Assembly (NCBI RefSeq): GCF_000346485.2
Contig: NZ_KQ976354.1
Location: forward strand, 1,427,719-1,491,718
DNA length: 64,000 bases
Direction: 5' to 3'
Source: Scytonema hofmannii PCC 7110
GTDB lineage: Bacteria; Cyanobacteriota; Cyanobacteriia; Cyanobacteriales; Nostocaceae
The notes beneath the pieces were generated by a model, which was not told the origin of the DNA, made no database searches, and saw nothing but the letters and a program-made list of their open reading frames with translations. A program made the translations under genes and the position numbers. Below are positions 8,590 to 16,335 of the stretch, piece by piece. Each line of letters starts with the position of its first letter. The stretch's first letter is position 1.

Positions 8590-10686
8590 TCAAATATTTG
8601 ACGACAAACCCATACGGAAAGTAAATCCAGGGCTATAAGTACGATTTACACGCTCATATTTTTCATCAAATAAATTTTCCAAATAAACAGTTAATCCCAG
8701 GGTTCTTGTAACAGGGATGCGAGCACTAAAATCTAAATTAAAGAAATCAGGGCTAAAATCTGTAGTTTTATCTCCAGGTCTTGTAAAGAAGGCTCGACGC
8801 GCACCACTGTAGTAAGTGGCGTACAAATTCGCTTGCCAACCTTTACTTTCATAACCAAGACCAAAAGACGCTACAGAGTAAGGGATCATACTTAACTGCA
8901 ATCCTTTTTCCAGTCCTGTTTTAATTTGTGCATCTGTATACGTGTAGTTGAGAAAAGTTGACCAACCAGAAGCAACTTTCCACTTCAGTGACGCTTCTAA
9001 ACCATTCGTATCTACTAAACCAATATTTGCCCATCTTCCTTGTACAACTCCCAGTCGGTTATCTAAACTACTCCCAAAGTATGTAAATTGACCTGTCAAA
9101 CTCTCAGACAATCTCACATCGACTCCCGCAGTCCAAGAGGAACCAGTTTCTGGTTCTAAATCGGAATTGGGTAACCAACCATGTACTGTATCATACACAT
9201 ACAACTGGTCTAACCCAGGATTGCGTTGTCCGGACGCCCAACTTCCTCGGAACGAAAATGTTGAATTGATATCGTATTTCAATCCCGCACTAGGATTGAG
9301 GTAATTTCCAAATTCACTGTCAAAACTTTGTCTCAGCCCTACATCTAGTAAAAAATCATCGCTGATATTCCAAGTCGTAACTGCAAAGAGTGCTGTGTTT
9401 AATAAACTTCGATTCTCAGTTTCATTCAAAGTGACGCGATTGGGAACTGTACTCAATACATCTCCAGTCAACCAAGTGTTTTTCAAATCTAAGCCCCAGC
9501 GCAGTTTATTATTTGGTGTTATCCGCCAATCATGATCGACTCTCGCTGAAAGAAGTTGAGTATCTAAGGTTCCAGTCCGATAAAACTGGTTGCTAGGACC
9601 GTAAGTGTTGAAGTAATCTTGGTTGTAGCCTATCGAGGTGGTCAAAATAGAGCTATTGCCATTACCAAGTTGGCTTTTCCAAGATAAGCCAATATTTAAC
9701 CCATCGTGGTCTAAGCGATCGCGTTGTAAAGGAAATCCAAAGTAAACCAATCCCCTACGACTGCTCAATTTAGTCACATCTAAACTGAGAGTGTTGCGAT
9801 CGTTAACATCTAAAGCAAGACTGCCAAAGTAAGTACTCGTTGATGTATCTGCGTTAAATAAGTATCCTTGACTATCGCGATTTGCCGCACCAAGAGGAAC
9901 TTGATAACGATTATCTACAAAAAACCTTTCAAAGCTAAAGTTGTATCTTAAAGAATTAATTGAAGCGGCATAGCTAAATTGTTGGTTATTGAGATTCAAA
10001 GAACCAAATTCTGCGGTTGCATTCAATCTAGGAACAATGTCACCTTGTTTAGTAATGATATTAACAACTCCTCCAAAAGCTGAGGAACCGTACAAGGTAG
10101 ACGCTGCACCGCTATACAATTCTACGCGTTCGATAGATTCTACAGGGATGCTATTGAGATCGGTTGCTCCGTGATAGGTATTGACATTATTATTAATAGG
10201 TCTGCCATTAATTAAGAAAACAGATTGATTGATAGAAGCGCCTCGGTAGTACGTGCCTGTATGGATATCAGCACCATATCCCGCATCATTAATAGCAAAC
10301 CCCGGTAATTTTTTCAACACATCCGCGACACTTGTCGCACCTTGTTTTTGAATTTCCTCTTTTTGAATGACATATGTTGGAGTCGATTGAGGGAGACTGT
10401 CCTCTTTTCCTGTCACATCTATAATGATGTCGGCTTCGTCATTATCGTTTGTGGGTTTTGGCTCTTCTTCTGTTGTTTGAGGTGTTTTGGTTGGAGTTGT
10501 TGGTGTTTGGGTTAGTAGTAATTTTGCACTAGTCGAGGGGCGTTCTATCTCGCTTAAATATGGGATATCTGAGGTCTTATGTACGACAGTATGTTTTTTA
10601 GACAACTTATGATCTTCTGCAATGCTAACAGAAGCTAAAGCTAGATTAGCCAGTATAACGTGGAAAACCAGAGCACCCAATTTCAT
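8590..10686 (-). CDS. TonB-dependent outer-membrane receptor
   Basis: A 698-residue receptor expected to import a siderophore, cobalamin or similar ligand with energy from TonB-ExbBD. A signal peptide ends near ASVSIAEDHK. A Thr/Pro/Glu-rich linker (about 50-90) precedes the plug domain (about 95-215), which carries TPTYVIQKEEIQKQGATSVA, YRGASINQSVFLINGRPI and SSAFGGVVNIITKQGD. A beta-barrel follows and ends in an aromatic-rich strand (FTFRMGLSSNI). No AMIN or STN domain is seen, so the protein is probably not a transducer. I prefer ATG 10686, with GAGG just upstream, over GTG 10701. No clear Fur box was found upstream. The substrate cannot be told from the sequence. Confidence 0.9.
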   Translation of the reverse strand: MKLGALVFHVILANLALASVSIAEDHKLSKKHTVVHKTSDIPYLSEIERPSTSAKLLLTQTPTTPTKTPQTTEEEPKPTNDNDEADIIIDVTGKEDSLPQSTPTYVIQKEEIQKQGATSVADVLKKLPGFAINDAGYGADIHTGTYYRGASINQSVFLINGRPINNNVNTYHGATDLNSIPVESIERVELYSGAASTLYGSSAFGGVVNIITKQGDIVPRLNATAEFGSLNLNNQQFSYAASINSLRYNFSFERFFVDNRYQVPLGAANRDSQGYLFNADTSTSTYFGSLALDVNDRNTLSLDVTKLSSRRGLVYFGFPLQRDRLDHDGLNIGLSWKSQLGNGNSSILTTSIGYNQDYFNTYGPSNQFYRTGTLDTQLLSARVDHDWRITPNNKLRWGLDLKNTWLTGDVLSTVPNRVTLNETENRSLLNTALFAVTTWNISDDFLLDVGLRQSFDSEFGNYLNPSAGLKYDINSTFSFRGSWASGQRNPGLDQLYVYDTVHGWLPNSDLEPETGSSWTAGVDVRLSESLTGQFTYFGSSLDNRLGVVQGRWANIGLVDTNGLEASLKWKVASGWSTFLNYTYTDAQIKTGLEKGLQLSMIPYSVASFGLGYESKGWQANLYATYYSGARRAFFTRPGDKTTDFSPDFFNLDFSARIPVTRTLGLTVYLENLFDEKYERVNRTYSPGFTFRMGLSSNI

Positions 10687-10887
10687 TATCAGCCTCACCA
10701 CACCAAATTATTGATTAATGCTCTTGACAATTGCCACTATGAATGTATATAAGCAAAATAACTTTTGTCAGAGCATATGTATCCTTACGGATGGTAAGAG
10801 CCATTGTCAAAAGACAAGCTGTCAAACTAGAGAACGCGAAACATTATATTGTTTAATAGAGATGTTGCGATTTATGAAGTCAGCATT

Positions 10888-11385
10888 ATGAGATATTGGC
10901 AAGCACTAGCTGGGTTAGTCTTGGCTATGGTTCTTTTTTTGTCTCCCCTATCAGCATATGCAGCAAGTTCTTCCAGTATCAGTCGTGCCGCAAACAATCA
11001 GCTAAGTGGTCAAGATTTCTCAAACCAAAGCTTGATTGGGCAAGAGTATACTAGTCTCAAGCTGGAAAACGCTAATTTTAGCAATGCCGATCTCCGTGGC
11101 GGAGTTTTTAATGCATCAGTGTTGCGGGGAGCGAATCTCCACGGTGTTGATTTTACTGATGGCATAGCTTATCTATCAGACTTTAAAGGTGCTGATTTAA
11201 GTGATGCAATTTTTACAAACGCAATGATGTTGCGTTCTATTTTTAATAATGTTGATGTCACAGGTGCTGATTTTAGTAATGCAGTTTTAGACCGTTTGGA
11301 AATAAAAAAACTTTGTGTGAACGCAACTGGTGTGAATTCTAAAACAGGTGTTCCCACTCGTGAGTCTTTAGGTTGCGATTCCTAA
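10888..11385 (+). CDS. Secreted pentapeptide-repeat protein, probably thylakoid lumen
   Basis: A 165-residue protein with a signal peptide (MRYWQALAGLVLAMVLFLSP ending near AYAAS) followed by pentapeptide repeats of the A(D/N)LxG type (LENANFSNADLRGG, LRGANLHGVDF, KGADLSDAIF, TGADFSNAVL). These form a right-handed quadrilateral beta-helix. Similar proteins are found in the cyanobacterial thylakoid lumen; the biochemical role is unknown. ATG 10888 is preferred over 10849 because it starts directly at the signal peptide. Confidence 0.85.
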   Translation: MRYWQALAGLVLAMVLFLSPLSAYAASSSSISRAANNQLSGQDFSNQSLIGQEYTSLKLENANFSNADLRGGVFNASVLRGANLHGVDFTDGIAYLSDFKGADLSDAIFTNAMMLRSIFNNVDVTGADFSNAVLDRLEIKKLCVNATGVNSKTGVPTRESLGCDS

Positions 11386-11392
11386 ACCTGTC

Positions 11393-12319
11393 CTAACTCC
11401 TCTCTGCTTGGGAGAGGGGTTTTTTAATTGGGAGAGAGTAAAATCCCAAGTGATTTGCAACTGGGCGCTCGCGCATTGGTACTCTCGTATGAATAGGAGC
11501 ATTTAAGACTTTTGGTTTCCGATTTGTTGCCATCACAAGTGTTGTTGAGCCGCCCCCATCTATATTCAGTGCCGTGTAAGCACCTAAATCTAGGATAATC
11601 TTTGTAAGCTCTGCGATCGCAACGCCTTCGCTGTAAAATAGTTGTTTGCCATCAACCGCAATCAGCCAAAGTTTTGTACCTTCTCGATTCACAGCAACTG
11701 CAACCCGTGGATAAGGTTTGTCATTACCTAGGTCAGAAATAGCTGATTGACCGCGATCGACTAGAAGCTGATTGCCTGCAACACCCTGTTCTGTTCCTTC
11801 AGGACACTTTTCACTTTCCAAAATCTGAGCGCGATTGGTAGCTGAAATGCACAGCACAGACCAGTATTTTTCAGGTTGGGAATAACGATCTCCATTAGAA
11901 ATAGCCTCCCCGATGGGATTGACAACATCGCCACTGTGAGGATAGTAATCCCAAGGAGTCTTTTCGTAGAAATGATGGAAGTAACTAGCATTTATTGCCA
12001 ATTGCAGCTTAAACTGGCTGAGAAATTCTGAAGTCGTTTGTGCTCTAGTTTTACCATCATCTAAAGTTTTTACTCCGGGAGTGACAAGTGCTTGAATCCC
12101 CGGTGTTGTTAAGTCAATAGTGACGATATGCGTCATGACTGGACGTGGTTTGGAACGAGCAATACGTTTGTAAACTATTCCATGAAAAAGTGCTTGTTCT
12201 AAATTTGTTTGGGGTGGACGTTGAAGACACAACCATCCGTAGAATATCAGTGGTAGTAGTAGGAAACTAATTCCTGCTACTAAAAATCTTCGCCAGTAAA
12301 CTAAGTATCCATAACGCAT
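11393..12319 (-). CDS. Phosphodiester glycosidase family protein (NAGPA/DUF2233-like)
   Basis: A 308-residue protein with an N-terminal membrane anchor or signal (about residues 8-30, FLVAGISFLLLPLIFYGWLC). The exported domain shows family hallmarks: TIDLTTPGIQALVTPG near the start, LQLAINASYFH, and the glycine-rich LNIDGGGSTTLVM near the C-terminus. Family members include the mammalian uncovering enzyme and bacterial cell-envelope proteins acting on phosphodiester-linked sugars. The substrate here is unknown. It is convergent with the pentapeptide gene. Confidence 0.85.
   Translation of the reverse strand: MRYGYLVYWRRFLVAGISFLLLPLIFYGWLCLQRPPQTNLEQALFHGIVYKRIARSKPRPVMTHIVTIDLTTPGIQALVTPGVKTLDDGKTRAQTTSEFLSQFKLQLAINASYFHHFYEKTPWDYYPHSGDVVNPIGEAISNGDRYSQPEKYWSVLCISATNRAQILESEKCPEGTEQGVAGNQLLVDRGQSAISDLGNDKPYPRVAVAVNREGTKLWLIAVDGKQLFYSEGVAIAELTKIILDLGAYTALNIDGGGSTTLVMATNRKPKVLNAPIHTRVPMRERPVANHLGFYSLPIKKPLSQAERS
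11396..11425 (+). terminator. Rho-independent terminator between convergent genes
   Basis: Stem ACTCCTCTC/GAGAGGGGT (one G-T wobble), 7-base loop, followed by a T-run. It ends the pentapeptide gene and overlaps the 3' end of the convergent glycosidase-like gene. Confidence 0.7.
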
Positions 12320-12459
12320 GAAGTTTTGTTACTCCCGAACCGCCATTCGATTACCTAAAAGCGTAGGTAGGGCTAAAGCCCACCAACATCAAACGTGCGG
12401 CATAGCTCTACCTACAAAAATCGGTAATTTTAGGACAGCAAGGGAGTAGTAATCTTGAA

Positions 12460-12789
12460 TTATTTTGGTAGAGCATTGGTTGGAACGTGCTGAGTTCCAC
12501 CCCATACCGTTGCGTCAATTCCCTTACCATCTGCCATTGCAGGGCGAATAGCATCATAAACATCCGGATATTTTGCCTGTAGTTGAGTATCATTCAGTTG
12601 AGCATCAAGTATGGTACCGTCTGAAGATCTCACTGTATATGCAAACCCATTTGGAGTACTAGTGATGGTAATGTTGTGGTCGCGCAGAACCAAAGTGGTT
12701 AGGGGGAGCTTTTCAGAAGCACGTGTTGTAGTATTAAAAAATACACTAAACCCCAGGATGAGGAGAAGAGTTACTGACAGTTTACGCAC
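12460..12789 (-). CDS. Small exported hypothetical protein
   Basis: A 109-residue protein with a clear signal peptide (KLSVTLLLILGFSVFFNTTT, cleavage near TRASEK). The mature part contains LVLRDHNITITSTPNGFAYTV and ends in TVWGGTQHVPTNALPK, a compact beta-rich polypeptide of unknown function. The start is GTG at 12789. It stands alone between two unrelated genes. Confidence 0.6.
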   Translation of the reverse strand: MRKLSVTLLLILGFSVFFNTTTRASEKLPLTTLVLRDHNITITSTPNGFAYTVRSSDGTILDAQLNDTQLQAKYPDVYDAIRPAMADGKGIDATVWGGTQHVPTNALPK

Positions 12790-12868
12790 GATCTGTCCTC
12801 AAAACAACTACTAGCAATAATTTAACTGTACTTATGTAATTTTGCAAACTTTTTTTAAGGTAACATTA

Positions 12869-13050
12869 ATGACTAGCGATCGCAATACGGATGTAATCGT
12901 TATTGGTAAAGGAATGATTGATTTTACAGCAATAAATAGAGTCGTTTAAGAGAACTCCCAAGGAAGAATAATGCTTCGCGGCGCAAAATTTTGCAAGGTT
13001 TGATTGCTAGTACTGTTGTCGTTGGGTTTGATACAGTCAATTGCTCGTGA
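12869..13050 (+). pseudogene. Remnant of a FAD-dependent oxidoreductase gene
   Basis: Pieces read MTSDRNTDVIVIGKGMIDF (a Rossmann-like N-terminus resembling DVIVIGGGI) and, in another frame, SRRKILQGLIASTVVVGFD, which resembles the twin-arginine or linker region of cyanobacterial FAD-binding oxidoreductases, ending at a stop at 13048-13050. Frame changes and the loss of everything downstream show that it is decayed. The parent family is inferred from these short pieces only. Confidence 0.4.
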
Positions 13051-13153
13051 ATAACATCTGCCAACGCCGCTATATCCTTTCAAAACAAACCGTTTCACAC
13101 TGCCATTGTTCAGGGTACCCAACGAGCAAATCGTGTTTCTCTTTGCTATTTTA

Positions 13154-14830
13154 CTATTTTTGCAACATTTTCAAGAGAATCTCTGGGTTGTCCATCTTGT
13201 CCATCACCACCTCAATAAAGGCAAGCTTGTCCCGATTTTGTTCGACTTGTTGCAGTGCTAATTCTAACTCCGACTCAGTGCCTACTTTCGCGCTCCAGCC
13301 ATTGTTACCAAAAACTTCATGAAGCTTGTGATATTTCCACGGCTGAATCTCGTTGTATAGCATCCTCTCACCGTGGATGTCACGCTCTATCGTATATCCA
13401 TCGTTGTTAATCAGAAAAATAATTGGCTTGAGGTCATAGCGTAACATTGTTGACAGTTCTTGTGCCGTCATTTGGAATGACCCGTCACCAACTAGTAGGA
13501 TCGATCGTCGTTGGGGAGCTGCAATCCCTTCGGTGGGCTTCGCCAACGCACAACCAAGTGCCGAACCTACTGAGTAGCCAATCGAACCCCAAAGCACTTG
13601 TCCTACAAAAGTGGTTCCCTTCGGCAAAGGAATTACCGCGCTACCAAACAAACTAGTTCCAGTTTCGGCGACAACAATATCGTCTTCTTGAAGGAATTGA
13701 GCAAATCTATACCAAAAACGCTGCTGTGTAATTGCTGCTGTTGAGTTGGGTTGAAAAGGAGTAGTGAAGCCAGTATCCAAATTCTCCTTCTTGGGTTTTA
13801 AATCTAGCGTTTCGGCATTGCGCTTCAGCAACCGCTTGCTCAAAGCAGGTAGAAAATCTTGCATTGCTACATTGTTGTACATTGCACGCTTAATCTTAAG
13901 ATACTGCCCATGCACTTCAATAGTGCGACCGGGATCGAGTTGGGCAGAAAACTTTCCTGTGTTAAAATCAGTCATCAGGACACCAATACTTAACACACAA
14001 TCTGCTTCTTCAATACGTCTTCGCACATAATCATCGCTGATGGCACCGTTATATATCCCGATGAATTGGGGATGAGTTTCTTCCAGAAGTCCCTTGCCCA
14101 TAGTCATAGTGGCATAAGGGTATCCAGTGGTAGCAAGAAGACTTCGCAATTCCTCATGCAAGCGATAGCGATCTACGCCTACATCAGCAAGAATGACTGG
14201 TTTTACCGCCTTTTCCAGCATTGTTACACTCGCATCAATTGCCTCAGCTAAGGTGGCTCTATCGCTCTTGAACACAGGAGGTATAAATGGATCTGACTGT
14301 GCAGTCACTTCAGTTAACGCAACGTCCATCGGTAGGGAGATGTAAACAGGTAACTTCTTAAGAAGGCAGACTCCCAGAACTCTGTCGATTTCTGCTGTTG
14401 CATTTTCTACTGTCAAATATGCTTGAGCCGCCGTTACCTTCTCATACATCTGGGCAAATATGGAGAAATCGCCAGTGCCTAGCGTATGGTGGACAAGCGA
14501 TCTTTGTGACTGGATTTTAGTGGAAGGAGCTCCAGTCATCGCCACAACAGGGACGTGTTCAGCATAAGCGCCAGCAATCCCGTTAATAGCACTGAGTTCA
14601 CCAACACCAAACGTAGTGACAACTGCAGCAATGCCATTGATTCTACCATAGCCATCAGCAGCATAGGATGCATTGAGTTCGTTGCAGGTTGTTACCAACT
14701 CTATGCCTGACTGATTGACAATATGGTCGAGAAATTCCATATTGTAGTCTCCAGCAACACCAAAAATATGCTTGACGCCAATTTGTTTGAGACGAAGCAC
14801 TAAATAGTCGCCAACAGTAAAGTTTGTCAT
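13154..14830 (-). CDS. Thiamine-diphosphate-dependent 2-oxo acid decarboxylase (pyruvate/indolepyruvate decarboxylase family)
   Basis: A 558-residue enzyme of the PDC/IPDC family, expected to convert a 2-oxo acid to an aldehyde plus CO2 in the cytosol. It has an N-terminal pyrimidine-binding domain with the catalytic Glu in TTCNELNASYAADGYGR, a central domain, and a C-terminal pyrophosphate-binding domain with the ThDP motif VGDGSFQMTAQELSTM...NNDGYTIE. The length is normal. ATG 14830 has GGAAG upstream and is preferred over 14845. The sequence cannot separate pyruvate, phenylpyruvate or indolepyruvate specificity. No partner gene is adjacent. Confidence 0.9.
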   Translation of the reverse strand: MTNFTVGDYLVLRLKQIGVKHIFGVAGDYNMEFLDHIVNQSGIELVTTCNELNASYAADGYGRINGIAAVVTTFGVGELSAINGIAGAYAEHVPVVAMTGAPSTKIQSQRSLVHHTLGTGDFSIFAQMYEKVTAAQAYLTVENATAEIDRVLGVCLLKKLPVYISLPMDVALTEVTAQSDPFIPPVFKSDRATLAEAIDASVTMLEKAVKPVILADVGVDRYRLHEELRSLLATTGYPYATMTMGKGLLEETHPQFIGIYNGAISDDYVRRRIEEADCVLSIGVLMTDFNTGKFSAQLDPGRTIEVHGQYLKIKRAMYNNVAMQDFLPALSKRLLKRNAETLDLKPKKENLDTGFTTPFQPNSTAAITQQRFWYRFAQFLQEDDIVVAETGTSLFGSAVIPLPKGTTFVGQVLWGSIGYSVGSALGCALAKPTEGIAAPQRRSILLVGDGSFQMTAQELSTMLRYDLKPIIFLINNDGYTIERDIHGERMLYNEIQPWKYHKLHEVFGNNGWSAKVGTESELELALQQVEQNRDKLAFIEVVMDKMDNPEILLKMLQK

Positions 14831-15028
14831 TTTTCTAGCTTCCATGACAACTGATAACTGTTTAAATCATGGCGCACTAGGTAGCATAACTTTCATGCCT
14901 CATTAGAAGCATTTTTCGAGGCTGAATCAAATTTATCCCCAAAAGAAATCTCTGTCATTCGACATCAAATTTCTACGCTCACAATAGATGAGTAAAGGAA
15001 TGCGTCCTGTCTCTCTTTTCAGAAACGG

Positions 15029-15057
15029 TTGTTTTTGAGAAAGGGCGATCCTATAAT
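15029..15057 (+). promoter_or_regulatory. Sigma-70-type promoter of the TacA/TacT-like operon
   Basis: A perfect -10 TATAAT (15052-15057) with a -35-like TTGTTT (15029-15034) at 17-bp spacing, about 60 bp before the antitoxin start. It lies immediately upstream of a palindromic operator. Confidence 0.65.
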
Positions 15058-15059
15058 AG

Positions 15060-15078
15060 AGATACACATTGTGTATCT
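15060..15078. promoter_or_regulatory. Palindromic operator for TA autoregulation
   Basis: Perfect palindrome AGATACACATTGTGTATCT with 9-bp arms around a central T, two bases after the -10 box. Its position covers the expected transcription start, ideal for repression by the ribbon-helix-helix antitoxin encoded downstream. Confidence 0.7.
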
Positions 15079-15117
15079 AGCAGTCAGATGCTAGGGTACA
15101 AGACTCAAGAGAACATT

Positions 15118-15399
15118 ATGCACTCCCATAACACTCCTGATATTCCTACTCGCGCTGTCAATTTGCGTATCCGTGAGGATGTGCGGGCGCTTATTGACCG
15201 AGCAGCAAAAGCTCAAAGTAAATCATGTTCTGACTTTATGATTGACGCTGCACGACGAGCGGCAGAGGATACACTGCTTGACCAGACCTTCCTGCAAGTG
15301 GATGAAGAAACATACCAGCATTTTCTGAATGTTCTTGATGCTCCGCCCCACAATGAAGGATTTGAACGCTTGATGAATGTTAAAAAACCGTGGGATTAA
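15118..15399 (+). CDS. DUF1778-type ribbon-helix-helix antitoxin (TacA-like)
   Basis: A 93-residue antitoxin. The N-terminal RHH motif is seen as AVNLRIREDVRALIDRAAKA, then SKSCSDFMIDAARRAAEDTL, and the C-terminal neutralising segment as EETYQHFLNVLDAPPHNEGF. It is expected to bind the operator at 15060-15078 and to inhibit the acetyltransferase encoded immediately downstream (stop and start are adjacent). ATG 15118 is chosen over 15088 because it starts just before the conserved domain. Confidence 0.88.
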   Translation: MHSHNTPDIPTRAVNLRIREDVRALIDRAAKAQSKSCSDFMIDAARRAAEDTLLDQTFLQVDEETYQHFLNVLDAPPHNEGFERLMNVKKPWD

Positions 15400-15885
15400 A
15401 TGACTCTTCTAGCTCCTGTGCCTCTTGCGGATACCCACCTATTAGATGACTTTGATTGCGGGGTTGCCAGCCTAAATGATTGGTTAAAACGCCGTGCAGT
15501 TGCTAACCAAAAGAACAGTGCATCACGTACCTATGTTATTGCGGATGAGCAGAAAGTGATTGCCTATTATTGCCTTTCCTCTGGAGCATTAGCACTGAGT
15601 GAAACACCATCCCCTATAAAACGGAATATGCCCGACCCGATACCCGTAGCAATTCTTGGAAGGCTTGGAGTAGATACTTCATGGAAAGGACAAGGCTTAG
15701 GCGCAGCATTACTACAAGATGCGGTGTTTCGTACAATGCAAGCGGCAGAGATATTAGGCATCCGTGGATTAGTCGTACATGCCATATCAGAAGAAGCCAA
15801 GCAATTCTATGAGCATTACGGGTTTTCTCCTTCGCCTACACAGCCTATGACGCTTATTCTATCTATTAAGAAAGTCACGGTATAG
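15400..15885 (+). CDS. GNAT-family acetyltransferase toxin (TacT-like)
   Basis: A 161-residue GNAT protein beginning with the typical toxin N-terminus APVPLADTHLLDDFDCG and LNDWLKRRA. The acetyl-CoA pyrophosphate loop is visible as WKGQGLGAALLQDA, followed by HAISEEAKQFYEHYGF. Known relatives acetylate the amino group of charged tRNAs and block translation. It is directly adjacent to the RHH antitoxin. Confidence 0.88.
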   Translation: MTLLAPVPLADTHLLDDFDCGVASLNDWLKRRAVANQKNSASRTYVIADEQKVIAYYCLSSGALALSETPSPIKRNMPDPIPVAILGRLGVDTSWKGQGLGAALLQDAVFRTMQAAEILGIRGLVVHAISEEAKQFYEHYGFSPSPTQPMTLILSIKKVTV

Positions 15886-15977
15886 CGTGCTTTTTAAGTA
15901 ACGGTAAGAATTGGACGCAGATTAGTTAAGAAGTTTGCTTAGCTTTAAGCTGATAATTAATGGTGTACCAAAAATAT

Positions 15978-16286
15978 CTACTGCTCGCAATAGTCGGCAT
16001 TCTCAAGCTCTTCAAAGTCAATATTGTTGGCAAGCACTTCATTTTTAACTAATTCAAGATGTGCTTTCAGCGCCTCTAAAACTACTCCTGATGTTTTTAT
16101 GCCCAAGTCAATTTTCGCTGTAACTTCAAGTTTTGCTTGTTTTCTCGCATTTTGCAGCAAGTAGCTTAAAATTTTATTCATCAATGCGTTTGAAACTTCC
16201 ATCATGGTCATGTCTACACTAGCGACTTCCTGTTCGCGGTTTAAGAAATCTGCGGGACGATTGAACACCTCGGCTAGAAGATGCAC
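15978..16286 (-). CDS. Hypothetical protein, possibly truncated
   Basis: A 102-residue, mostly helical, acidic protein with no family that I recognise. It reads from a GTG at 16286 with a stop codon immediately upstream, which suggests that the 5' part may be lost. It contains MMEVSNALMNKILSYLLQNA and ends in FEELENADYCEQ. It lies just downstream of the hybrid kinase on the same strand, 49 bp after... upstream of its stop-to-start gap, but no functional link is visible. Confidence 0.4.
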   Translation of the reverse strand: MHLLAEVFNRPADFLNREQEVASVDMTMMEVSNALMNKILSYLLQNARKQAKLEVTAKIDLGIKTSGVVLEALKAHLELVKNEVLANNIDFEELENADYCEQ

Positions 16287-16335
16287 TCACGCCAACCCAA
16301 TACCCAGATGGTAAGCCAAGAACGGGAAAACAGTA

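Noticed and set aside
10702-10887. Possible Fur box before the TonB-dependent receptor
   Set aside because: No convincing GATAATGATAATC-like palindrome was found by eye in this region.
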